From Isoetes taiwanensis (Eukaryota > Streptophyta > Lycopodiopsida > Isoetales > Isoetaceae): a DNA stretch of 64,000 bases. Both the position numbers and the translations under genes were made by a program. The notes beneath the pieces are model-generated. The model did no database searches. It worked only from the letters and a program-made list of their open reading frames with translations, and had not been told where the DNA came from. The stretch is taken from contig JAJEKV010000014.1 of assembly GCA_021234155.1 (NCBI GenBank), forward strand, positions 20,725,513 to 20,789,512, written 5' to 3'. Shown in pieces: positions 54,210-64,000 of the stretch (its first letter is position 1; every line of letters starts with the position of its first letter).

Positions 54210-57200
54210 AAAAACAGGAAGTGAGTATTTGGCTTCCCTTTGTTGGGGTTTTTGGCAATTAGAGTATAGGTATGGTAATAAGAAGAGGGATTTGAGGCCT
54301 TATCTAGATGATTCAAAGGCTGGTTATTGTTGGTACTCTGAACCAAAGCTCAAAGCAAAGTTTCAGATTGGTGATGAGGTAGTTGAGGTTGATGGAGCAT
54401 TTAGGCATGTGAGCTGTTGTAGAGTCAATATAGATGGTAAAAGGTTTCCAAATTTCCAATGTTCATATTGTGCATCAATTCCCAAAGAGAGGGACTTTCG
54501 TATGAGAGTATACAGACAAAATGGAAATACATTAGAGAGAGGTCAGCGTGATACAAAGACAAAGACAAGGGTAGACTTTCTTACATATACAGAGCTGGTT
54601 AACATGGCTAAGGACAGCAGGCTTGAAAATAGATTCTTGAAGAAGGAGTTGACTTTCTCAAAGAAAAGAAATGTGGCTTTGTCTGTGAAGGTTAGAACCT
54701 TAAGAGAAACTTTGAGTGAGTCGATGAATAGAAAAGATGTGAGGAAGTTCTGCAATGACATAAGGGAGGCTCACTCACAAGGAAAGTTTGATGGTAAAGC
54801 AGCCTTATGGAACTTCCTTATTGACATTGCTCAGAACATTTTGAGGCCGGGACATAAGAAACGTTATAATCAGACCACTAAAGAATTGTTTGAGACCATT
54901 AGAATTTGGGGTGGAAAGAGGATGCATAATTTCTTAACCATGAACTTCTGTGGTCCTAGTTTATCAACCACAATGCGGTCCACTCGGAAAAATTTTACTT
55001 ACAGGGTTGGTGTAGTGGAAGCAACATTTATTCATTTAGCAAATGTATATGCCAAGCATATGGCAGATCTTGGCTTAAAAGCTGGATGTATTCCCACTCT
55101 TGTTGCAGAAGATGAAACAGTCATAAAGAGGTCTGTATATTGGAATGCAAAGGACGACTGTTTGGTAGGTTTTTGTGGCATTTTGGAGAACCATGCATGT
55201 GATCCAAGTTTCATTGTGCAGGTTGGAACTGGTGAGGCAGGTTATAAGATGATAGTTGATGCTTTTGAAAAGAATGTTATAGCACACTATGCTCGTGTTT
55301 TCATTATCAATCCATTGCATGCACGTCTTCCTAAGCTTGTCTTGGCCATACAACTAACATGCAACAAGTTTGATAGTAGAGCAGTGAGAGCTCAGTGGGA
55401 AACAATACAAGTTTTTTGGGACTTGCATTTGAGGCAAGTTTTGGGGCCATTAGTTGGCCATAGCTCGGATGGAGATGCACGTAGACGGTGTTGCATGCTG
55501 GAAGATTATACAAGTGTGAAGGATGCAGGAACAAGATACGGAATTCGTGGGAAGGTTGGGTGTTTACCGCAAGCAAAGAGGAAAGATTGCAAGATTCAAG
55601 GCTTGCATGATCAGGATTTCATACACAATGGGAAGAAGTTAATCAACCCACTTGATAACGCAGCTAAGAGACTCTATTTAGGTGAAGATCTAGCCACACT
55701 GAATGACATTTGGCACGTCTTCCATGCTTTCCAAGGAGAACATGGTCTTCAAATTGGAGATGTAGAAAGGAAGGATAGACAAAATTGGAGGGCAGCCCAA
55801 CGGATTGCTTCACGGAAGGTTCAAGCTTGTCTACATAAACTACAAGATCCATCTAATTCTCCTCCAATGCGGACTCTTGAACTGAAACCTATTGTTCAAT
55901 TGTGGCCTTATATATTGACATATTCCTATCACCCCATATGGGCCTATGGTCTCGTGTCAAGGCAAAGATCTGATCTCATTCTTCTTCGTGTAATTGCTCA
56001 TTGTGGTCATGTTGCTTATTGTGGTCTCATTGGCTTATTGCTAAGATTTTTGTTTGGTTTGTTGCAATCTAAAAGGTTTTGGAGGCTGTGGATAATTAGG
56101 CATCCAACACACACTTTGAAGATGAACTTTATAAGCCGTGAGACTTTTACGGACATCTGAGTTATCATGTCATTTTTTCTTTGTGATGTTGATAAGATAT
56201 TTTAGTGAAAAATGCAATGATATTTCTCTTCCCTTGAGTTGCGGGTTGATGCCTGTGAAAATTTTTTTAGTAAAGTGGGCGGCATGGTTCAAAATGAAAG
56301 GTCATATACAGGTGCAGACTTGCTTGAAACAACAAGTGCTTTGAATAGAGTGGCAGAGTTCCAGGCTGTTGGGAAATTGTTGTTCCCTGCTACCCATTTG
56401 AAGCAGGAAAACATATGGCAGGTTTTAGAAAAGAAGGTTGGACTTGATGGTAAGGAAATCGGGCCAGATCTAGGAGATTACAGCATGGTAGACAATGTAG
56501 ATAAAATTGTGCATGCTTTAAAGGAAGGCATGAAAGAAGCACAGGGGATGTGTTTGAGAGTTGGCATTTGTTGTGAAGAGACAGGAACTGACACATGGTG
56601 GAATTGTCCTTGGAAGCACGAAGACTATTTTAACAAGAACTACCTCCAGCAATTAGATACAACCGAGTTTGAAGATGAGTCCGGATCGAGTTGAAGTGGA
56701 GATTGAAAATGAGGGTGCTGAAGGCTTGGCTGCACAAAACATTGAGGAGATAGCAGCAGTGATGGAGTTAAGACATACACTTGATGCCATGGTGGATGAG
56801 GCAGAGCACCCAAACCAAGTGAAAGTTGAAAGACTTGTGAAGGTAGACAATAAAGAAGTCTACAAGGCCACTTTAGTCAGTCAACTTAATGGGAATCCTT
56901 GGCTCTCGAAGGATAGACTTACCAAAGTTAAGACTCATATTGTATTGGATGAAAAGAACAAGCAGATCAATGCAGCCACTTCTCTTGGCATTGGCTCGAT
57001 CATTGCAAAGGTGTTCTTTGAGGTAGAAACCGAGCAAGCAATATGTGTCAAAGGGTTAGTGCAAAGCAGAAATTCTTAAAGAGAACTTGGTATTTGGGAA
57101 GGATTCTGAGTATTCGAAGGAAAGTTGGTAAGGGCTGGAAGGAAAGTAGGGAAGCAATAGATCTAAGTTCCAGACCATCCTATTTGGTAGAACTGAACTT

Positions 57201-57340
57201 GGCATGGTATAACGAGCATAAGTCTAGAAAAAAATGTTGGTACACATTTGACTTGTCGACAAAGATAGCAATATCATTAGATTCTCATTTATATAGCTTT
57301 GGCTTGTCTAACTTACAAGCTTTAATCTGGAATATATCTA
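54210..57340 (+). mobile_element. Unclassified DDE-like transposase element, main part
   Basis: A 640-codon stretch is open from about 54210 to 56160. In order: SCCRVNIDGKRFPNFQCSYC (Cys pairs, about 54413), a coiled-coil LTFSKKRNVALSVKVRTLRE (about 54645), VAEDETVIKRSVYWNAKDDC (55102), GPLVGHSSDGDARRRCC (55447), HDQDFIHNGKKLINPLD (55607), and GDVERKDRQNWRAAQRIASR (55757). Acidic residues in AEDET, HSSDGD and DRQNW are candidate metal ligands of an RNase H fold. After 56160 two compensating frameshifts lead back to VDACENFFSKVGGMVQNERS and HLKQENIWQVLEKK. Another shift near 56690 gives the EVEIENEGAEGLAA block. The final part (57043-57340) includes WYLGRILSIRRKVGKGWKES. I cannot name the superfamily and found no terminal inverted repeats. 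Confidence 0.6.
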
Positions 57341-58379
57341 CTTCATGAACATGATAGATTGCAATTTGAGAAATTTGTTGCCGAGCAATCTAAAGGTTAC
57401 TGTAAACTTGTATCTTAAATCTGCTCACAATTGCAGGTTGTTTTGCAATGATTATGAGTCTGATATATTTAGTGGTCTTTGATTTTTCCAGGTGTTGGGA
57501 AAGGGAAGCAGAAGATGTATTGAAGATGTATGGTTAGAGGTCATTGAAGGTCGTATGGTCTCCCTAATTCTTTTGGATTGCACAAGCCAGAAAGATATAG
57601 ATGTAGAAAGAATGTTTTGAATGTCTATTATGTAATACTTAATATAAATGTGTCTCACTTGCAGTTTAGGTAGAGTTTGGAAGTTTTAAGTCGCCACCAA
57701 CAGACCTGCAATAGTTTCTGTTTGGCCTGATTCTCTTTGAGGAGGCAAGTGCAAGATGTGCTTCAAATTTTGGACTTTTTCTACAAAAATAACTTGTGCA
57801 TGCGTAAACTTCAGATGCGTAAACTTGTGCATGTAGAAACTTGCACGCTTTTGTCACCGGTTTTTACTGTAAAATACAAAACAGTTACATACATTACATA
57901 AAGCAGCTTAGGTATCGTTTGGAAGTTCTTAGGTAGCGTTTGGAAGTTCATATTTTGGAAGTTTGTGCTTCATATTTTCAGTTCAAGTTTCAAATTTGAA
58001 GTAAAACCGAACCAATGTTTTGATTTCAGTTCCTTTGTTTCGATTATGGGCGAATCGGACAAATGCAAATATGCTTTCGTAAAAAAGATAATATATTATA
58101 TTATATTGAAGATTTGGTTTACAAAAATCTCGTGCATGCGTAAGCCTTGCACGTTTCTACCCCCGTGAATAATGCAAGATACCATATTAGAGTACATTGA
58201 AGACCTTTTTACAACAAAAACGGGAAAAAACTCATGCATGCACCGTTTTTACGAAACATGAAAACGTAATGAGTGTTAGATTGTGCAGCCGACTATCCTT
58301 GCATCCCATGCGTGGTATAGCCCGGAGGGGCATCCGAAGGTGCACTCTAAGGTAAATGCCGATTGCCTCAATGTTCATC
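57341..58379. other. Repeat-like sequence without genes
   Basis: TTTGGAAGTT preceded by TAGGTAG/TAGGTAT recurs at about 57667, 57910 and 57930. Segments with CGTGCATGCGTAA, ACAAAAAT and TTGCACG(C/T)TT recur at 57775-57855 and 58118-58160 and, more loosely, at 58206-58250. No coding sequence is supported. Confidence 0.4.
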
Positions 58380-58580
58380 TCAGAGAAGACGTGCCTCATC
58401 ATGCGGACAAACCCGATCAAGCCGATTTACGCACCAGGCGCAGACACATTTGCTCCTTGCTCCTTCAATCGGTTCACCTCCAAGGTCAGTAAATGTGGCC
58501 ACGAACATCATCTCCATGCCCGGATGGCTGGAAGAGGATGATTTCGCAGCCGCCGAGGCAATCACCTTGATCCGAGCCAT
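58380..58580 (-). CDS. Hypothetical small protein (66 aa)
   Basis: ATG at 58580 opens MARIKVIASAAAKSSSSSHP, then MEMMFVATFTDLGGEP and CVCAWCVNRLDRVCPHDEA, with four Cys close together, ending at 58380. A TATATATA box (58667-58676) lies about 90 bases upstream, and the leader is rich in C and T, as in many plant 5' UTRs. The overlapping frame 58420-58232 (IGFVRMMRHVFSEMNIEAIG) is also protein-like, so a splice or frameshift may join them. There is no family match. The opposite strand is open too, which weakens the call. Confidence 0.35.
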   Translation of the reverse strand: MARIKVIASAAAKSSSSSHPGMEMMFVATFTDLGGEPIEGARSKCVCAWCVNRLDRVCPHDEARLL

Positions 58581-58666
58581 TCCAAATCGAGGGGAAGGAA
58601 GGAGGGAACTTTGGGAAGGAAAGGAATGGATGGGTGATGGTGCTCTTGTGAAACGACAGCCACTAC

Positions 58667-58676
58667 TTATATATAA
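58667..58676 (-). promoter_or_regulatory. TATA box for the small minus-strand ORF
   Basis: TATATATA(AG) on the minus strand, followed by about 90 bases of C/T-rich leader before the ATG at 58580. Confidence 0.4.
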
Positions 58677-58689
58677 AGCCAAACCGGAA

Positions 58690-59100
58690 TATGCAAATTT
58701 GATGCCAATATGCCATAGATTATGATGCCAATAGATTATCATGTATGCCAATAGATTATCATGTTCTAAAGTTATGATTTTATTTTAAAGGTTATAGATT
58801 ATCATGTTAAAGGTTATGATTATCATAATAAAGGTTATGATGGCAACGACCCATTTGAGGTGACATAGGTTTTGATGTTAATGTTAACCTTTTGAGGTGA
58901 CAAAGGTTATGATGTTTGGCCATAGGTGTTGGCCTAAGGGTTAGGACCATAGCTACCATAGGGGTTAGGACAACATTTGCACATCCCATATGCCAACATT
59001 ATAAACCATTGGCCAACCGTGGCGAACATTTAAAAATTATAAACCATTGGCCAACATTGGCTAATGGTTTATAAACATTGGCCAACATTCCAGTATATGT
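58690..59100. repeat. Cryptic short-repeat region with a 36-bp palindrome
   Basis: GCCAATAGATTATCATG occurs twice with a partial third (58715-58762), AAAGGTTATGAT or close variants at least five times (58770-58910), TTTGAGGTGACA twice, and ATAAACCATTGGCCAAC several times (59000-59090). A near-perfect palindrome lies at 59038-59073 (arms TATAAACCATTGGCCAA, one mismatch). Confidence 0.7.
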
Positions 59101-59263
59101 ACGGGAAAGGGTATATGGATTGCTAGTTGGGACTGGCGTACATGTACGGATAAGGGGCCAAAAATTAAAATTCATATTTACGTATGGTTGGGGGGTTTCG
59201 CCCGCAAAAAGCCGTATACAGGGGGGTTTCTGTCGATCCCTTGCACGCACATGCCATATGCTC

Positions 59264-59273
59264 TATATAAAGG
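59264..59273 (+). promoter_or_regulatory. Plus-strand TATA-like box
   Basis: TATATAAAGG on the plus strand, facing away from the minus-strand TATA at 58667. Downstream, an ATG at 59378 opens a 95-codon frame (LVHKRLELLIFLRRPQTFLH onward) with no family match, so a gene is not certain. Confidence 0.3.
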
Positions 59274-59299
59274 GGTGAAGCCCCCGGGTTTGGTTAAGT

Positions 59300-60824
59300 A
59301 CATCTGTTGTATTGAAGAGGGGAAGCCATAGCCATATTACCAGTTTGAAGGGGAGCATCCCTCCACTTGGACGTTCCATGTTGGTTCACAAACGCCTTGA
59401 GCTTCTCATCTTCCTCAGGAGACCACAGACGTTTCTTCATCTTTCTAGACAAAAGCGTTTGTCCCTAAAATACACAAAAGCTTTTCTTCCAATAAATAGC
59501 TTTAGGCTGGGTTCACATGCACCTTCACACATTCACCTTCACTACCCTCACCATCATGTAAAAGGCTCACCGTTTTTACGCCCACCATCGCCAATTTGCA
59601 TTGGGCAAAACAGGCCCCCTCTCCGGCGATGGTTGCATGTGAAACGACTCTTATGCACGTTGTAGTTTTGGGCATTTGTAGATTCGTGTGTTTGTGAGCA
59701 GTCTGTAAAATACTCACCTCGCTGTCTCATTCACACCTTGCATACCGTGCATCTAAGAAGCCAAGCCAAGTATGCATACTGACATTGGACTCCCGTCGAA
59801 TTTTTATTGGTCCTTTGCACCACCCCCCTTAAACTACTACAAACTACTAGTTCCTACACTATTCATTTCTATGACTCATGAATCACTGATGTTGATATAT
59901 GTCAATATTTTTATTGAGTGCATCACAAACACGATCTCATCCTGCACTACAAGAACTATTTTAACGTACGGAATAAAAAATTGTATGGAGAAACTCAAAT
60001 GTAATCACATGTTCCGATCTCCATGTCATATTCTACATATAAATGACTGTAGAACTATATATGTCATGTAAATATATCTTTCGTATTAAAATCTATGGTT
60101 ATATTGTGGATTGTCTCAAAGTATGGAATCTTTGACATCACCTATTTCTCTTTATTACTCTCATTTAATGCTCCCAAATTTGTGGATCTTTACACTCAGA
60201 ATTTGCATGCGTCAAATTATTAGCTATAGTAGGCAAATAATAAAGCCTTAATCAAGAAAATATATGTTATACAGAATTAAAGAAAAAGGCTCCAGAATAT
60301 AAGAAATAATGGAGAACATACAGTCATTTACCTTGTTCTGATGCCATATACTGTCAATAGCACAGACCTCTGGGCATGTTAGATCATGACAAAGTATAAC
60401 TACATTGCATTTACAACTCAACTGCACTCCTTATGTAGAGAGTGATTTGAAGCAAAAACTCGACTACAGAATGGCACATTACGATGAGAAGAAAAGAGAG
60501 GAAGGCTAAATGGAGACAATAAACCTCTTACCTTTATATTTTACAGTCTGCTCGATACAAAGGCACATAGATGGAGATGTAAACCATTGTATATTATATG
60601 TTTAATGAAGGGGATCGATTCAGTTCATACAACTACTCTGAACAATAGCATCATTTTATAGCCCATTTTATTGGATTTACTGCCATATATAGCCAACAGA
60701 TCCCTTCTACTGTCTGTACAATTGCAGATGGAAATTTACAGATTTATCTGATTTGGATTTATCCAAAATATATATGGAAGATATCAATCTTGTGAGCTTT
60801 CGAGGTAAAGAAACCTAAGCATAC
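59300..60824. other. No recognised gene
   Basis: Apart from the uncertain 59378 ORF, the stretch is AT-rich. A minus-strand segment near 60395-60330 ends in a GTAAATG donor and could be one more exon of the methyltransferase-like gene to the right, but its translation does not match the expected continuation. Confidence 0.3.
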
Positions 60825-61498
60825 CTTGTGAAGCAGTGGAAGAATGGCACCATCAGAAAATAAGTCCACAACAATACCTGCATAGGCAATTACCATCCAA
60901 AAGCATTATTTTGTCAATGGTGTAAAGCATGTCTTAATATATATGTTGTTTTAAAACACCAGATTTCAGAAGAAATGAACCAAGCTTACTCTAATCAACG
61001 GTAAAAGTCTGAGAGATTGTGGATGTCTTTGCATTGATAGTAATTGCAAGTGTTCAAAGAGAAAGCGCTGACTAATACTAGCAAAACCACCTTCAATATT
61101 AGCACAAAATGCATCACCAATATGAACAGAAAGTCCACCATGTTCATTAGGCCCTTCAAAATCCGAGAGCGAGATGCATTCGAGCATGGTCTACTAGCTG
61201 GATAAATAATAGAAAATAGATTTTTAAAAGACACAAATGATATCCATGATGATCCCAGAAATGAAAGTGAAAAACAACAAAGCATTATGCAAAATGATGG
61301 GGTCTTCCCTATAGAAGTGACCACCTGGTAACCATCACCTCAAGAAAGATCTTTGATGATGTCATATTTCTACACAGTTTAACATAAGGGTGAAAAGGCA
61401 GAAGTCTCAGAAGTACATACAATTTCATCAACCTCCCAGCCTTCCAGTTTTCGAGAAGGCCATAAGTCTGGCATCAGGTGGACTGCTGTCCCAACTCC
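60825..61498 (-). pseudogene. Spermidine-synthase-like SAM methyltransferase, three exons, frameshifted
   Basis: Three minus-strand exons. 61498-61421 encodes GVGTAVHLMPDLWPSRKLEG and WEVDEI: the SAM-binding glycine loop and the acidic end of strand 2. 61197-61079 reads LVDHARMHL, then LSDFEGPNEHGGLSVHIGDA. 60877-60825 gives IVVDLFSDGAILPLLHK. The order GxGT-HLM, WExDEI, HIGDAF, VVDLFSDG is that of the plant spermidine-synthase-like methyltransferase family. Exon 2 is 119 nt, whereas phases 0 and 1 at its ends need 118 or 121. The frame slips inside CTCGCTCTCGG near 61170, best explained by loss of two bases. Upstream and downstream exons are not recognised. This looks like a gene fragment or pseudogene. 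Confidence 0.65.
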
Positions 61499-63125
61499 CT
61501 GGAAACAACAATGCCTTGACTTTTAAACAATATAAGCAATAAAAATGAACAAATGGAAAGCATCTGTTATGCAAAAAAGTGCGTCTTCTATAGACTGGAA
61601 CATGTAAAACAAAGATTTTTATCTATTACATTCCACTTGCCATCCCCGGCTTCGGAACACTGCAACCTTCTTCAATCTCTTCCGCTAGTACCAAGCCATC
61701 CAAAGCGTTTAAGAACTCTTCGAGTAGGCATTGCAGTATTTTGAAGAGGCCTTGATAAAGGCCAAGCAGATAACTCTCGTCTGCTTCTCTAGCAAAGATT
61801 CGAAGCCTTTGGCTGGAAGGAAACCTCCAAAGCAACTGTAGTAGAGCAATATCACTGGCGCTTACATTTCACATACTTCCAAATATTTCGCATGATTAAC
61901 TTCTTCAACCATGTTGCCAAGTACTAAAATCCAAACAACACTTCATAAAATACACGATTGTTCTATTCCATGTCTCTAAGTACCTAAAACGCAAGACAAC
62001 ACTCGATAAAATACACCGTGCATAAACATTGATATGAACCAGGTCCAGATGTGTGAAGTCACATAATTCGTGACCATATATAGTCATCAATACTTGACAT
62101 CAATGTCACTATCTTGTTTGATGATTCATAGTATCTTACTAACAACACAAAACAGATTGTTTCAATTCTCATTCACATCCTCGTGAGCTTGAACTCTGTC
62201 GTGAGAGATTCCAAAATACATTGCAAGTGCGGTTCTTTAGGTCCTCACGATTCAAAGATTGAGAAGGTACATCGATGTGGAAAGGTAGCCAATCTTGCGC
62301 ATTATCAATTTCTACTATTTCTACTCGCTTTCTTCCCTCGGTCCATTTCTTTACTTCTATCCGCAATTCCACAAGCAAGTATTTAATAACTTACAGAAAA
62401 CATCACTTCAAGGTCAAAGAAAATGCAATATCAACATCTTCAATCATGCATGTAAAGCTTATGTTGCACCTTCAATATATTCTGAGGTGTGCTTGACAAA
62501 TTGTCACTTACAAAAATTTAGCAAGAAGCAGCTATTACACTTGGCCCGCATACACAAAACATTCGGAAGAAAAATGGGCTTGAAACTAAATAGCAATCTG
62601 CAGGAAGCAGAAACAAGAGAAACCAAATGACAAACTTGGGATGTTGTTGAATAGCAAAAAGGCTCATCTGACTTAGCAAGCCTGTTTACCCATCTAGGAA
62701 TAGATTTACCAATAAGTCTCATGCACACATCACTACTAAAATGGACTCCCTACACTCAGCGGCATTCAGGTCAGTTGTGCCTATCTAAAGGGTTTTCCTG
62801 TAGATAAAACCCAGACAATTGCGTGGTTCTACCTCAAACATGTTATGCCTAAATATTTTCTTGCACCATTGTTTGAAATTTGCATGCATGCTAATGTTGG
62901 CATAATAGAAGGTTCTATGGTAGTTGTGTCAGAGGCGTGTTAGGGTCCATGTATTCTCTAGCCTAAGTAAATGGTGCACCTTAATAGATCTTGGCTGGTA
63001 TGAAACGGGATCCGCGGTAGGTTAGTAAGCATGGTCACAACTTTGCTTGTTGCATGGAGCCGTGTGATAGTTAGCTTTGAATGGCTAAAACGCCATTGGG
63101 CATTTGAGGGTTAAATGACCCATAA
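61499..63125. other. Unassigned; exon-like minus-strand stretches
   Basis: Minus-strand open stretches at 61835-61626 (SYLLGLYQGLFKILQCLLEE), 62378-62169 (VELRIEVKKWTEGRKRVEIV) and 62728-62620 (MRLIGKSIPRWVNRLAKSDE, then a GT) look protein-like. They may be 5' exons of the methyltransferase-like gene, but I recognise no family and could not join them with confident splice phases. Confidence 0.3.
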
Positions 63126-63150
63126 GGAAGGAAGGAAGGAAGGAAGGAAG
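63126..63150. repeat. (GGAA)n tail of a LINE 3' end
   Basis: Six GGAA/GAAG units touch the LINE 3' terminus at 63151. On the minus strand it is a (TTCC)n tail. Confidence 0.7.
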
Positions 63151-64000
63151 TTTATTTTAACGTCCACGGAGGCCAGAGGCCTATGAGACGGTACATGCAG
63201 AGAACAGGCAAAGAAGCCAAAAACCCCAACACCAAAACAAACAATGTAATCAGACAAGAGAACCCTACTAGGGATGAAAAAACCCCCACTTGGGAGGAAA
63301 AACCCTAACAAGAGGCTCTCAAATACCATGCCCCCGAAGAGCAAGTCGGGCCGAATCTGCCCGAGGATGTAAGCTCGGTCCGCGCTACCATAGGTGATCA
63401 CGAGCAATCATGTAGTGTGTCGAAAGATCTAAGATCGGTGCACCGCTCGGACTGGGGCATATACCGCCTTCTTTGGAGGGCATGGTACTCATCCTCTATC
63501 ACGTGCATCTCACAACACCGACATATCCTCTCCTCCCAGGGGATCCCGTGCCGCCATTCACCCCCAACACTGTTTCAATTACGAGGTAATGGGAACCCGG
63601 CCCTTATGGCAGCAATAACTCTCAGTTTCTTCAGAGATGTGTGCTTTGGCACCGATGGGGTCCATGCTCAAGGCGGGATTAACTGGGCGATGATAGTGCT
63701 CGTTGTCTTGGGCTTTGCAAGAGTAGAGGCATCCGCAGTGGTGGCAAAGATAGCCCGCAGATCCAATTGCCCATTCTATCGGGAAACCGCGCGATTGCCA
63801 CCATCCGCTGGTAATCCATAGACCACCTCCTAAACCATCCCTTACAAAGGCTCGTGATACCCTCTTCGGCCCGGTGGGGCCCCGTTAACAAAGACGCAAG
63901 CATGTGGGGGCAAGCGATGCTCATCCATCCCATCCACCTTATGGAAGCAAGTAAGATGCCTCTGATAATAGCGAATCGGGGTCAGAAAGGCCGTAACCCG
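63151..64000 (-). pseudogene. LINE remnant: ORF2 C-terminus and 3' UTR (minus strand)
   Basis: Minus strand from the window edge. The frame around 63600-63420 reads RVIAAIRAGFPLPRN, WRHGIPWEERICRCCEMHVI and EDEYHALQRRRYM, equivalent to the HRL-ETGRW / ERxCxxC / EDExH finger of the remnants at 8 and 13.9 kb. Here the terminal CPxY is lost (CPAY becomes RRRY) and stops interrupt it. The 3' UTR (63400-63151) shares GTGGGGGTTTTTTCATCC and the terminal GGCCTCCGTGGACGTTAAAA with the other copies. The upstream part (63933-63679) is open but not recognised. The element continues beyond the window. Confidence 0.75.

Noticed and set aside
58363-58725. Plus-strand 120-codon ORF
   Set aside because: It is antisense to the minus-strand small ORF that has a TATA box and a better start; composition alone keeps both strands open.

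Overview
The window is nuclear DNA of a land plant. It carries a chloroplast-targeted DUF3353/CPP1-like gene split into ten exons by GT-AG introns, an R2R3-MYB remnant with the plant-type MYB exon layout, plant Ty1/copia retroelements with the usual tRNA-iMet primer site, and large amounts of decayed transposon sequence. The mix of LINEs ending in simple-sequence tails and several unusual DDE-like transposases would suit a large, repeat-rich genome such as a fern, lycophyte or gymnosperm. That placement is inference with low confidence.

Layout. 0-1.2 kb: copia pol remnant with its 3' LTR (minus). 2.0 kb: a 33-bp-arm hairpin. 3.9-6.8 kb: the only gene that looks fully intact, a CPP1-like three-membrane-segment plastid protein (minus, 10 exons, 288 aa). 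7.3-8.8 kb: inverted repeats and a 5'-truncated LINE. 9.3-13.3 kb: unrecognised, degraded sequence, including a short AT-hook ORF. 13.3-14.4 kb: another LINE 3' part. 14.7-20.1 kb: exon-like pieces of an unrecognised gene, a coiled-coil ORF and a broken FCP1-type phosphatase domain. 20.3-21.5 kb: a decayed transposase (minus). 21.6-23.05 kb: two truncated copia 5' ends, the second running directly into a DUF7869-like transposase (23.06-25.9 kb). 26.2-27.4 kb: a tandem pair of small genes with matching TATA boxes, one of them frameshifted. 29.1-30.3 kb: copia pol 3' part plus LTR.

32.5-43.6 kb is a LINE cluster on the minus strand: LINE C (interrupted by a small TSD-flanked insertion), the nearly full-length LINE A (ORF1 and ORF2) and LINE B. 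46.1-47.0 kb is a non-autonomous element with ~93-bp terminal inverted repeats. 48.5 kb and 63.1 kb hold two LINE 3' ends of the family also seen at 14.3 kb, each with a different microsatellite tail. 51.6-52.2 kb is an R2R3-MYB pseudogene broken by a 4-bp duplication. 52.9-57.3 kb is a large element encoding a transposase whose family I cannot name, with an uninterrupted stretch of about 640 codons. 58.4-59.3 kb is a repeat-filled interval between two outward-facing TATA boxes, one preceding a small ORF. 60.8-61.5 kb holds three exons of a spermidine-synthase-like methyltransferase with a frameshift.

Functionally, one housekeeping plastid gene sits in a matrix of retrotransposon and DNA-transposon remnants together with broken copies of ordinary plant genes (MYB, FCP1-like, methyltransferase). 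I see no operon-like or pathway-like cooperation between neighbours. All exon coordinates were read by eye from splice signals and reading frames.
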